A stretch of DNA of 64,000 bases from Strigamia acuminata (taxonomy: Eukaryota > Arthropoda > Chilopoda > Geophilomorpha > Linotaeniidae): positions 8,624,186 to 8,688,185 of the forward strand of contig OX442317.1 of NCBI GenBank assembly GCA_949358305.1. Reading direction: 5' to 3'. The notes under the pieces were generated by a model. That model was given only the letters and a program-made list of their open reading frames with translations, had not been told where the DNA came from and ran no database searches. Both the position numbers and the translations under genes were made by a program. Of the stretch, positions 1-10,731 are shown one piece after another; positions within the stretch are counted from its first letter, which is position 1; each line of letters opens with the position of its first letter.

Positions 1-883
1 CCATTAGTTCTAGAGAAAAAAATTATTTTATATATATTATTTTTATATATGTAACTATAAGTTATTTTAGATAAAAATTTATTGTTTTATTCAAATCTGA
101 TGGTATAAATTGGTTTTGCTTAACTTTTAAGTCATATTTTTGGTGTTATTCACAAAGTGAGTGAATTTTTCACTCACTTTCTAAACTTTTGAAATGTAGT
201 TGTAAAGGTGACTTTTAATTTCTGCGCAGATATTACAAAATTTAGATTTTCCCTGCGCTTTATTAGAGGCCTGCAGTCTATTGGAGACCCACGCACTATG
301 AGAGGATGTACGGTAGTAAATTCCATTTTTTTTGCACACGGAAAGACAAAATTCTAACATTATTTATTGCTCACGAGTGGATGGCCGGTACTCCCGCGAA
401 ATTGGTACTCCCGGGACTAAAAAAATCTAGCGAAAGGCGACGAAAAATGGCAAAAAAAATGGCTATTTTTTGTCAAAAATGGCCATCTTCAGCCATTTAT
501 AGCCATTTTTCATGGTAAAAATGGCCATTTTTAGTCAAAAATGGCCATCTTCAGCCATTTATAGCCATTTTTCATGGTAAAAATGGCCATCTTCAGCCAT
601 TTATAGCCATTTTTCATGGTAAAAATGGCCATTTTTAGTCAAAAATAGCCATTTTTAACCATTTTCCATGGCAAAACTGACTGTTTTTCGTCAAAAATGG
701 CCATTTTCATCATTGAAACGTAACAAAATTTAACGTTTTGATGACGAAAATGACGTTTCAGCAACAAATTTTTGAACGACCCGGCTTTTCTCAAATTTCC
801 CGGTTCCCGGTACCGTGATTTCTCACCCTAAGTATTTACTGTACACCTATTACTTTCTGAAACAAAGACTATACTTCTTTCAG
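1..883. other. AT-rich non-coding DNA at the window edge, probably intron of an upstream DUF229 copy
   Basis: No supported coding region. From about position 215 this stretch matches 8622-8994, which is intron 4 of the DUF229 gene, so it is probably the corresponding intron of a second DUF229 copy whose earlier exons lie before the window. Positions 439-750 hold a repeat insertion annotated separately. Confidence 0.5.
447..742. repeat. Near-palindromic minisatellite insertion flanked by an 8-bp direct repeat
   Basis: The block consists of repeats of a self-complementary unit (ATGGCCATTTTTCATGG / CCATGAAAAATGGC). It is flanked by GACGAAAA at 439-446 and 743-750. The duplicated locus near 8855 has a single GACGAAAA and no insert, so this looks like an insertion with an 8-bp target-site duplication. 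No clear terminal inverted repeat is visible, so the element class is open; an 8-bp duplication would fit a hAT-like element. Confidence 0.6.
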
Positions 884-1161
884 GTTTACTTCAGTTTAAA
901 AAGAGTGTCGATTACGACGGCTTTGTAGCCGATATGTCTGATCGGACAACAGTCAGCATCGAGTTGTACCAAGTTCAAATCTACACTCAACCCGGAGAAG
1001 GGCATTTTGAAGCGTCGATGAAATACGATGTATCGACTAAAACTTTCAGTATCAGAACGTCGGACATAAGTCGAGTGAACAAATACGGAAAAGCGGCGCA
1101 ATGCGTCGAAGAAACGCAAGAGCAGTTACGCAAATACTGCTATTGCAAGACCCTACCTTAA
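884..1161 (+). CDS. DUF229 protein, last exon of a second copy (partial gene)
   Basis: This exon begins after a TTTCAG acceptor at 878-883. It encodes the C-terminal end of a DUF229 (alkaline-phosphatase-fold) protein, recognisable by the SDISRVNKYG motif and the terminal CYC. It is nearly identical to the last exon of the complete gene downstream (8995-9275). Differences are Phe for Leu in the YDGF segment, Tyr for His after VQI, and a 22-bp deletion that changes the ending from KTQMT to KTLP. Upstream exons are not in the window, so it may belong to a tandem DUF229 paralogue or be an isolated duplicated 3' fragment. The open frame and intact acceptor argue against long-standing decay. Confidence 0.7.
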
Positions 1162-1314
1162 GCATCTAAAAGTATTTTTATAATTTGGTATTTAACTATA
1201 AAACGAGGCGTGTCATCTAGCGCGACAAGAGCAACAACGATCTCAATCTACAGTGACAGGCGAAACTGCGGCTTCCGTATCTGTATTTAATAATTCTTGG
1301 ATGCCACTTCATCC

Positions 1315-2862
1315 TGTGACGGTTACACTGTCGTGTATTTTGCTAGTTAAAGACATTTATTTTACCCATAGATGGCGCTAGAACGTTTTAGCGGCAATTT
1401 CGAAGTTTGATTATTTTCAGTAATTAAAATATAAATTATTATTTATATTTTAGTCTGTTTCAGGTCTAAACAGTTATTTAATATATTTTATGTTGTTTTA
1501 ACTAGTTTACTACATAATTCTGTTGAATTATGTATAAATTTCACATCTGATATTCACCCCTCGCCACCCACTGAAAGTTGGACTAATTCCGGATTACAGT
1601 CAAAAGACTTAATCCGAAATGTGTCCTGCGTATCCAGTTCCTAGAGCGGACCTAGTAGAGGACTATGTCCTGGCTATCCGCTTCCTAGAGCCTAGGATTG
1701 GAAGGATTTAGCTGACCAGTGATCCCATTGGATCGATGATCAACCTATTGTCCAGTACGAGTAGATATTCCCGTGTAAACCGGATATATCGCTCGCTCTC
1801 TTGTTGGTGTTCTGTTCCTGACGCCACTTGAACCGGGTTTGGTGGACTTAGGGCCACTTGGGTAAATTTAGTTCACTTTGTTGTACTTAGGGACAATGGA
1901 TAGCTGTAGCTATGGAAAGTAACATTTATCAATTTAACATTTATTCTCAGAATTTCAGTACAGGCCGGATAAGAAATACTTGATATTTAGTGTAAGAATC
2001 TAGAGTGGGTCGAAGATCCACAGACACACTCCCGCCTCTTCATGCCAACATTCCGTTGTAGAAATAAGTGTAGAATCTAGAGTGGAATATTGCAATTTCA
2101 CAGACGCATTATTTGGGTAATCGACGTGGAGTAATTTCCCGATTACTCTCCCGCCAGCCAGAACCGAGTGGAGTAATTTCCCGGCAATGGATAACCTTTC
2201 CCTACGAGAAACTTCTGATTCAATTCGTTGTTGGTTTTGACGGAACATTTAAAAAGGCTTAAATGTTGATTGCACTCGGGGCAACAAATAGCTCGGCGCT
2301 ATTTTAATTTATTCTTTATTTTTTCCAGTTATTTTATCCCGCTTCGTGAATATAATATCATGTGGAATTCTGTCGAATTTACATGAATATTTATTCAATT
2401 TATTTCAATTTATTTCGTCATGTTGATGACCGCGCTTTGCAATTATTATCCATATAATAATTACAAGTGTGACGACTGCAGAAAAGTCAACCGCACCTCT
2501 CGGATATAATTCTAAGCTTAACCATTACACACCTTTTAGATCCAAACCAGAACCAGTTAGATGTAGAAACCATTCGAATCCATACTAAGACGACATCTTT
2601 TACGTCCCGACAATAAGACCGATACACATTCTTGTTGCCCGACTGAAAACCGCAAGTGATATTATTATAGGGCTTTTGCCGACCGATTGTATAGTTTAAC
2701 TTGCAGAATTTCGACCATTTGTCGGTCTAGTATTTATATAAGTTCAAACCGGAATAAATTGTCATATGATTTGAGAAATCACAAGCCTCCGTATTTTACA
2801 CTTTCACACAAGTTCTCGCTCTAATTTTCTAGCAATTGTATCTCGCAAAGTCAATCGTCACA
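1315..2862. mobile_element. LTR-like insertion (probable solo LTR) with 4-bp target-site duplication
   Basis: The insert starts TGTGACGG and ends CGTCACA, i.e. TG...CA ends with a 7-bp terminal inversion. It is flanked by ATCC at 1311-1314 and 2863-2866. The matching locus in the second duplication copy has one ATCC and no insert. No internal reading frame of retroelement type is visible. The ends, the 4-bp duplication and the lack of coding content fit a solo LTR; at 1,548 bp it would be a long one. A non-autonomous DNA element cannot be excluded. Confidence 0.65.
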
Positions 2863-2866
2863 ATCC

Positions 2867-4639
2867 CATTTCTATTGTATCCACCGGCTTTCGCTGCTTT
2901 AATTTGTATGCCTACACTGTACATACATCAATTAATTTTTAACATTGTTTTCAAATTTACCAATATTTCATCATCTGTTTGATCTAAAGTTTCACTGACC
3001 GGTGGGAATTCTTGACACGTGTCTGTTGCCATTGTTTGAGACAATTCAGGCTATAAAAAGCAGTAGCTGCATTCAAAAACTCTAAAACGTATGCAAAACT
3101 CGTTTTGTGTTTGTATGTGACGTCATTCCCATTGAATAACATGGGAATGTTATTCAATGGGAATGACAAACTGGGGATGAAAAACCTTCTGAGGAAGAAA
3201 TTGTTCTATTAGGCAATTGCTATAAAGAAATGCGGAAATTAATTAATCCTCCGAAACCGGAATAAAACTTTTAATTTCGTATAGTTTGAAATTTAAATTT
3301 ATAAAAATAAACATACAGTAAACGTTGATCTTTTGTTGCTATAATTTTGTCACAAAATACAAATCATCTCCATTCGTACAGTACCTTTCGAACTTAACAT
3401 CGATTGATTCGCGGAAATTTATTTGAAATTTATTTAATTTTATTTATCGAAATTCGCGGAAAATTGAGGTTGCAATAGGTTTAAGTCGCCACAACTACGC
3501 GCCCACACTCCATCACTGAAGTTAAGCAGGACAATTACAACCAAACTACCACATTGGGAGGTTTCCATGCCTTATTGAGTGGGAAGTTGTCTTAGGAAAG
3601 CACTATTGTTACGAACGGACATGGGAAACGGCTATGAAATGGCTGAGCAGCCATCTTTTGCGTACATTTAACCGTGGGTGCATTCGATCCAATCTGCTCC
3701 TGTGTTGCACGCATCTGCCCTTGTCATCCGCACGCCCTAAATCCAGCTTGGAGAGTATGTCACAATGCATGATGGTTGAAATAACCACAGTGAGATATAA
3801 ATAAACAGAACTTGCGACAATAGAGTCTCAAGTGAGTAAACAAAGATCATCTTACATCAACAATAAAAAGATCCCGATATTAAGTGCAAATCAGGACCCA
3901 AGTGACAGATTACAGCAACTAATAACTTATACAAACTCAACGAAGAGAAATACAATTTTCATACAGTACAAATAGCTATTAATTCCTAGAGTAATATAAG
4001 ATTATCTCCCCGTTCAATTTACTCAGGAAATAAAAACACTTATTATGGGAGTCCAAATGTGATCGATATGACGTAACCCTCCAAAATGGCGCCCGTCGTT
4101 AACTCTTCAAAAAACCATCGCTAAAGAATTGGAAAATAACATAAAAGGTAGTAAACAATGTAAACAACTTGTGGACGTCCAAATTAATAGCTAAATATAT
4201 AGTTATAGACTCGGAACGAGCGGATGCCGATATAGACGATCGCGCACGGCCAACGTCCTTGGTGAGAGACCGAACCGATGCAGAAATCGAACGGAAAAGG
4301 ACATCGTAATCCCTAACTAACGGTAAAACCAAAACTAAAGTAATTTCTACGTTTATGGTTATACATTTATGAATTTTTGGGCCATTTAATTATTTATAAC
4401 AAACCTCGTTTCAAACTTGGTACGAAACTGAACTAGAATCGCATTATCTCCCGCATCCGCATCCGCATCAACAAGACAACACAACTCAACTACAGAAAGC
4501 AAGACTTATAATCTTAGCAGTACCAACTAAAAAAATTGGTAGTTGCAAGAAGGATAAATAGCTTTATGAAAGCAACTACCGTTCTTCATTATCGAAATAC
4601 AACTTTTAACGGCTGATTTTGTTTCGCAGATACAACATA
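2867..4639. other. Intergenic region and 5' flank of the DUF229 gene
   Basis: Apart from the end of duplication copy 1 and the 5S-like repeat, no gene is supported here. A splice acceptor (TTTCGCAG, ending at 4629) lies 10 bases before the DUF229 start codon, so an untranslated first exon should lie somewhere upstream; its position could not be fixed. Confidence 0.4.
3480..3620 (+). repeat. 5S rRNA-like diverged repeat
   Basis: The segment contains CACTGAAGTTAAGCAGG followed by ACATTGGGAGGTTTCC, which resembles the internal promoter region of 5S rRNA in order and spacing but is clearly diverged. It is more likely a 5S-derived repeat or SINE than a functional 5S gene, since the flanking stem sequences do not pair well by eye. 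Confidence 0.3.
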
Positions 4640-7600
4640 ATGCGTCGTAGTGCAACGCGTCGATTTGCAGTGATCTTTCTATTCGGTGGCCTGCTGGCTT
4701 ATCTTTCCTACAAAGTCGGCACTAGCGTCACATCGTACACATCGTTGGAAGATATCAGAGATAGATCGGCTTTACAAGCTAGAGTGCAAAGCCAATTGAA
4801 TGCAGATAAGTTCGTTGTCAATCCTAAAGGCCAGGCATGTCTGCATCCGGATTTAGACGCCAACGATCCGGTCTTGTCCAAGTTCTTTTCTCCCAGTTCG
4901 CCGATTGCTTGCGATTCGGAACCCGACTGGGTTTGCGTGTCGGGCGGTAAGGTCTCCGAGTGCAATCACACGTCCCAAAAACACAAGCAAATAGGATGTA
5001 CTTACAACTTCTTGGAACGGGTTTCGGACTTCAAAACGGCCGAAATGGAAGCCATTCGTGCGAACGAAGGCGAACCGGTCAGTCTCCGGTCGGATTTTTT
5101 TAAGGTCCGGTGCGAGGATGCAAATGGGGAGCAATGGAGCAACATCATGGCCGGAATCCGAAAAGACGACGAAGTGCGTCGAAGGGCCGGCAAGAACCGA
5201 TTACCGAACGACGCTTTAGGGTTAAACGTACTTATATGGGGCCACGACTCGCTCTCCAGAATGACTTTTATGAGGAAAATGCCAAAAACCTATGAATACA
5301 TCACTGAAATGTTGGGTGCTGTTGTTCTTAAGGGATACAATATAGTTGGAGACGGAACTCAACAAGCTCTCATACCAATACTAACTGGAAAAACTGAACT
5401 GGAATTACCCGAAACCAGGAGGCGGATGGGCAGTAAAGCGCAGCATGTGGATGTGTATCCACTTGTGTGGAAGGATTTTCAGGACCACGGATATGTGACA
5501 CTGTTTGCGGAAGATTGGCCCGGAATTGGGATGTTCGCTTATCGACTCATGGGATTCAATGAACAGCCCACAGATCATTACATGAGGACATTCTATTTGT
5601 CAGCTAGAGAAGAGTACAGTCAACATCTTGAATATTGTTTGAGGGCAACTCCAAGGCATAAAGTAAATGAAAAGCAACAAAAAAAGAAAAGTGTTTTAAA
5701 CCACACGTTTCAAAAATATATTTTACAATATAGTGGAGCGTCGATTGGCCAAACTGAGCGGGCGTTGTTTGTTTGCATAATCGGTCATTACTTATACACA
5801 TACTGTATTGTACACAAAAACCAAAGAAATTGACTAAAATTGATTAAAAAGTCGATAAAACATCAATCACTACTGTTTGGTTAACAGGTCATACACATGA
5901 CCGACGTTCAGATAATCGATGCTCTATGTGTATTGTTTCTCACTTAATGTATTCGGAAATAAACAGTTATTTTTAAAAAAAACTGGAGCCGCACTCTAGG
6001 CTGGCAATTGAAATTGTGAGTAATTTTGTGTTTTTCCACTAGGTTAAACACAGACAACAGGTGATAATACTTGTATACCCTTGTCTGCTATACAAGTATT
6101 ATACAATTATTATCACTTGTTGATGTCTGGTGTTTCACCTAGTGGCAAAATACGAAATTACTCATGGAGTGAGGGTCTAGTTTTTTTGAACATGACTGTA
6201 CACCAATTTCGCAAAATTAAGCCAAATTAAGTATGGAGTATATTACTTGTAATGTACTGTAATGTAATGTTTTTTAATCAATTATTTGTTTCATTTTTCT
6301 TTAGCCATTTTGTAAAGAAGACTTAGGAGATTAAATATGGAAAAATTCACAACCAAACAGCAAAACCCAAATAGTAAAATTTTACTAACAAACTCGAGCA
6401 TAACCCAACGAGCATATCGTATGATCTCACAAGACGTTCCCAGGCACCTCCCATTATCAGTACCAAAGTTTCTAATGGCGTTCCGTCGCTTTCCTCACGA
6501 GTCAATTTTATAAATAATAAAATTAGCTTCGGTAACTCTCGCCATGGGCCAAAAGTAGGGATTTTGGCTTACATAACATGGGAATGACGTCACACGTACA
6601 GACACGAAACGACAGAAACGAGGCGTTTTAGAGTTTTTGAATGCAGCTACTATTTGTGCTTGCTGTTCGGTTGTGAATTTTTCCATAATTAATCTCCTAA
6701 GTCGTCTTTACAAAATGTAAAAAGAATTAACCAAGAAAAAAATTAAATCCTCAGACCCCTTCGTGACTTTTGGCCCACCCTGTACAACTGAAAAAATGCA
6801 TTTGAAAATGCATTTATATATTGCAACATAATTTTAATGTATTTTAGAATTTAAAAAGTATTTAAAAGTTGGATTATTCAACAGGTTATGATGAATTGGA
6901 TGAAGGAATTTTTCACCATGTACGCAGACAAGCCAAAATTCGCATTTAGTTTTCATTCTGAATTAAGCCATCGTGACAATGTAAATAAAATCGGATCAGC
7001 TGACGACGATCTCCATCAAATGATCTACTTCCTGCAGTCTCAGGGACATTTAAACACCACGCTCCTTGTCATCATGAGTGACCACGGACAGAGGTATGCG
7101 AAATACAACCAAATCTAACAATTTTCTTCATTATTTTCTAATTTCAGATTTTCTCAAATTCGTGAGACGCAACAAGGCAAACAAGAGGAACGGCTGCCTT
7201 TCTTTGCATTTGTTTTTCCACCTTGGTTCGAACAAAAGTACCCAATTGCCATGATGAACTTCCGGCGAAACTCCGAACGCCTTACCACTCCATTCGATAT
7301 TTATCCCACTTTGTACAACATCCTTCATTTCGAAGGACCGGGCAAAGGAAATGTCAAAGACCGCGGCATCAGTTTGTTTAAAGAAGTAAAACGCGCTCAA
7401 ACCGATTAACCCCGCTGCTAACACGAGCGATTTGATTTTCCAAAGGTTCCTTTAAGCCGCACTTGCATGGATGCCGACGTGGAGCCACATTGGTGCGCCT
7501 GTCTCAATTGGAAACCCGTTGACGTAGGCGAGGAAATTGTGCAACAAGCAGCGGAGGCCCTCGTGCAGCACATTAATGACATAACCGATTTAGAAAGAGA

Positions 7601-9275
7601 GCTTTGCGAAATTCTCAAATTGGATAAAATTGTATGGGCTGGAAAATTTCTTCCTACCAAAGGTTGTTGTTAGTTTTTTTTTTATTTTTGTTTCTTTTTT
7701 GCTATTCTCGATGCCAAATTCAAATACTGTAAATCATCTCATAATGTACGGCTGTTTTAATTACAAAATCCGGATTCCCCCGCGTATTAATAGAGACCCG
7801 TGCATAAAAAAAAAAATTTGAAATCCTTTTTAACTGCATTCCGAATTGTCCAAATTTGAACATACCGGTGCTTAGATTCGTTTCATATCGCCAAACATTG
7901 GTTATACTCGCAAAAATTGCCAATTTTTAAATGCAGATCATACTTTTATACTTTTCACGTTCATTTATTGCAAAAACTACATTTTTGTAGCAAAAAGACA
8001 TTTCTATCAGCAAAAATCTACTTTTTACAGCCAAAAATTCGAGTCATCTTTACCGCGTTACAGTGGGGGGCAAAAGTAAGTTTACAAACGCATCCATGAA
8101 ACCCTTAATTTAATGTACGTGTATCGGTCCACAACATTGAATTAAGGGTATCATGGACCAATATACTTATAAAAAAGTATTGGAGGACTGTTATGCTTCC
8201 ATTTGCAGATGATAAACTGCCTTTGACATGGATATTTCAGCAGAAAAATGATTCTAAGCATAAAGTCAAGGCAATTGCTCAGTGTTTCACAATGGGATTG
8301 CTTGTGGTTTGGATGTTTTAATGAAGTGTATGAGTGACTACACATGTGTTTATGGATAAATTATAATATTTGCCGCATATTTTATAATGGGAATGGCTAA
8401 TTGTTTGTGGATAATGGGTATGTAAACTTAATTTTGCCCCTTACTTTTGGATGTCACTTCACAAAAAAAAATTTTTCTCAGAAACTAATGGATAGATTTT
8501 GATAAAATTTTAGGTGAATAAAGTAGGATGTTGTACAAGCATCCAGTTAAAATTTCATTAATTTTTCTCTCTTTTTTTCCTGAAGTACAGCCGGGAGAAT
8601 CAACCCGATGCGTTTGTAAACTTACTTTTGAATTTCTGCGCAGAAATTACAAAATTTAGATTTTTCCTGCGTTTTTTTAGAGGCCTGCAGTCTATTGGAG
8701 ACCCACGCACTATGAGAGGATGTACGGTAGTAAATTCCATTTTTTTTGTACACGGAAAGACAAAATTCTAACATTATTTATTGCCCACGAGTGAATGGCC
8801 GGTACTCCCGAGAAATTGGTACTCCCGGGACTAAAAAAAATCTAGCGAAAGGCGACGAAAATGACGTTTCAGCAACAAATTTTTGACGGACCCGGCTTTT
8901 CTCAAATTTCCCGGTTTCCAATACCGTGATTTCTCACCCTAAGTATTTACTGTACACCTATTACTTTCTGAAACAAAGACTTTACTTCTTTCAGGTTTAC
9001 TTCAGTTTAAAAAGAGTGTCGATTACGACGGCTTAGTAGCCGATATGTCTGATCGGACAACAGTCAGCATCGAGTTGTACCAAGTTCAAATCCACACTCA
9101 ACCCGGAGAAGGGCATTTTGAAGCGTCGATGAAATACGATGTATCGACTAAAACTTTCAGTATCAGAACGTCGGACATAAGTCGAGTGAACAAATACGGA
9201 AAAGCGGCGCAATGCGTCGAAGAAACGCAGGAGCAGTTACGCAAATACTGCTATTGCAAGACCCAAATGACTTGA
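4640..9275 (+). CDS. DUF229 family protein (alkaline-phosphatase-like fold), single-pass type II membrane protein
   Basis: Exons: 4640-5662, 6885-7093, 7148-7385, 7446-7662, 8995-9275, all GT-AG and in phase, giving about 655 residues, normal for the family. The start is the first ATG after an untranslated-exon acceptor. It is followed by a basic stretch and one hydrophobic segment (about residues 8-28, VIFLFGGLLAYLSYKVG), so a signal anchor with a lumenal or extracellular catalytic domain is likely. Visible family landmarks are the WGHDSLSR block, the FAEDWPG block, FSFHSELSH, the SDHGQR metal-site motif, TTPFDIYPTL and the C-terminal SDISR...CYC. The substrate of DUF229 proteins is unknown; the fold suggests hydrolysis of phosphate or sulfate esters. 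Introns 1 and 4 carry several transposon remnants. The last exon is duplicated upstream. Confidence 0.92.
6015..6166. mobile_element. Small MITE in intron 1 of the DUF229 gene
   Basis: An inverted repeat: GAGTAATTTTGTGTTTTTCC near 6017 pairs with the reverse complement of the segment ending near 6165 (CAAAATACGAAATTACTCA). The arms continue through AGGTGATAATACTTGTATA-like sequence to a short centre. Confidence 0.6.
6304..6720. mobile_element. Foldback/MITE element in intron 1 of the DUF229 gene
   Basis: The left arm (GTAAAGAAGACTTAGGAGAT, then AAAAATTCACAACC) is mirrored at the right end, near 6670-6715. The interior shares ACATGGGAATGACGTCAC and GGCGTTTTAGAGTTTTTGAA with the palindromes at 9640-9805 and 3120-3165, so these belong to one repeat family. 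Confidence 0.55.
8061..8624 (+). mobile_element. Degenerate Tc1-like transposon in intron 4 of the DUF229 gene
   Basis: The left end CAGTGGGGGGCAAAAGTAAG continues into GTTTACAAACGCATC; the reverse complement of this inner part recurs at 8607-8624. Between them, near 8187-8300, a short frame reads as the transposase end region (FQQKNDSKH, then a WF-like block), with a frameshift just before it. The element is far too short and broken to be active. Confidence 0.6.
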
Positions 9276-9755
9276 AATGAAAAACCCTACCTTAAGCATC
9301 TAAGTATTTTTATAATTTGGTATTTAACTATAAAACGAAGCGTGTCATCTAGCGCGACAAGAGCAACAACGATCTCAATCTACAGTGACAGGCGAAACTG
9401 CGGCTTCCGTATCTGTATTTAATAATTCTTGGATACCACTTCATCCCATTTCTATTGTATCCACCGGCTTTCGCTGCTTTAATTTGTATGCCTACACTGT
9501 ACATTAATTAATTTTTAACATTGTTTTCAAATTTACCAATATTTCATCATCTGTTTGATCTAAAGTTTCACTGACCGGTGGGAATTCTTGACACGTGTCT
9601 GTTGCCATTGTTTGAGACAATTCAGGCTATAAAAAGCAGTAGCTGCATTCAAAAACTCTAAAACGTATGCAAAACTCGTTTCGTGTTTGTACGTGACGTC
9701 ATTCCCATTGAATAACATGGGAATGTTATTCAATGGGAATGACGTCACGTACAAA
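8622..9755. repeat. Segmental duplication, copy 2
   Basis: Counterpart of 215-3165. It contains the real last exon of the DUF229 gene and, just downstream, the uninterrupted target sites of the two insertions found in copy 1. Confidence 0.8.
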
Positions 9756-9805
9756 CACGAAACGAGTTTTAGAGGCGTTTTAGAGTTTTTAAATGCACCT
9801 ACTGT
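9640..9805. repeat. Near-perfect palindrome (foldback)
   Basis: The sequence folds on itself around CATGGG. The inner arms are CATTCCCATTGAATAAC and its reverse complement; the outer arms include GACGTCAC/GTGACGTC, AACACGAAACGAG and ATTCAAAAACTCTAAAACG. In duplication copy 1 the right arm is lost after GGGAATGAC. Confidence 0.7.
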
Positions 9806-9878
9806 ATAGGTATGCTGAGTTCATTGCAGTTGTCCGTTTGGCTCTAGCTGCTATAGTTTTTTAGATATGGATGCGGAC

Positions 9879-9911
9879 AGACAGACAGACAGTCAGACAG
9901 ACAGACAGACG
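9879..9911 (+). repeat. (ACAG)n microsatellite
   Basis: A short run of GACAGACAGACAGACAG with one AGTC interruption, ending in GACGGGACC. Confidence 0.85.
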
Positions 9912-9975
9912 GGACCAAACCGTTTTATTAGATTTTCTAAACATCAGGTTTAGAAGTCTAAAATATATAATTATA

Positions 9976-10729
9976 CAGGGTGAACAAAAAGTCTATCACT
10001 ATAGTAAATATTTCTGAAAGTGCTGACAATTCATCTGATCTAATGATGGTAAAGTATTAAAGTTGGTTGGGGCAATCTTTTGGTGACCCAAAATTTGATC
10101 TTGGGATGTTCCTTCAAGGTCATTGGGAAATTATCTCGGAAACCGTTAGAGATAGACAGAAATTTCCAATTGTATACTTGTAGAGCAACATTTGTTTAGT
10201 CTAAAAATGACTAATTCTCAAATCTTTTGTACTAAAATTTTTTAAGAAAATCGCAATTGAAAAAGTAGACAAGTCAAAAAATAACATGGCCAAAATTGAA
10301 AATATGCCAAAAACATGCTGATTAGACGTAAAATGTCCCAAAAAATTGATTCTCCTGGTCGGAATTTGCATATCTGGCACCGTTGCAGAGAAATGGGCAG
10401 AAAACTGAATTTTTTTATGACACTTTCTTTTCAAAACTACTTTTTCAATTGCGATTTTCTTAAAATTTTTTAGCACAAAAGATTTGAGAATTAGTCATTT
10501 TTAGACTAAACAAATGTTGCTCTACAAGTTTACAATTGTAAATGTCTGTCTATCTCTAACGGTTTCCGAGATAATTTCCCAATGACCTTGAAGGAACATC
10601 CCAAGGTCAAATTTCAGGTCACCAAAAGATTGCCCCACCCAACTTTAATACTTTACCATCATTAGATCAGATGAATTGTCAGCACTTTCAGAAATATTTA
10701 CTATAGTGATAGACTTTTTGTTCACCCTG
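9976..10729. mobile_element. Long foldback MITE with TA target-site duplication
   Basis: Both ends read CAGGGTGAACAAAAAGTCTA in opposite orientation and are flanked by TA. The inverted arms are about 295 bp each and closely similar, joined by a roughly 160 bp spacer. There is no coding content. The TA duplication suggests mobilisation by a Tc1/mariner-superfamily transposase; the closest autonomous relative cannot be named from this window. Confidence 0.8.
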
Positions 10730-10731
10730 TA

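Larger units (their letters stand above)
215..3165. repeat. Segmental duplication, copy 1
   Basis: Homologous to 8622-9755 apart from two insertions present only here (447-742 and 1315-2862) and small indels. It includes part of a DUF229 intron, the last DUF229 exon, its 3' flank and half of a foldback repeat. Near-identity across coding and non-coding parts points to a recent duplication or gene conversion. Confidence 0.8.

Noticed and set aside
3660-3720. Possible tRNA-like B box (GGTGCATTCGATCC)
   Set aside because: No cloverleaf could be folded around it; more likely part of a repeat.
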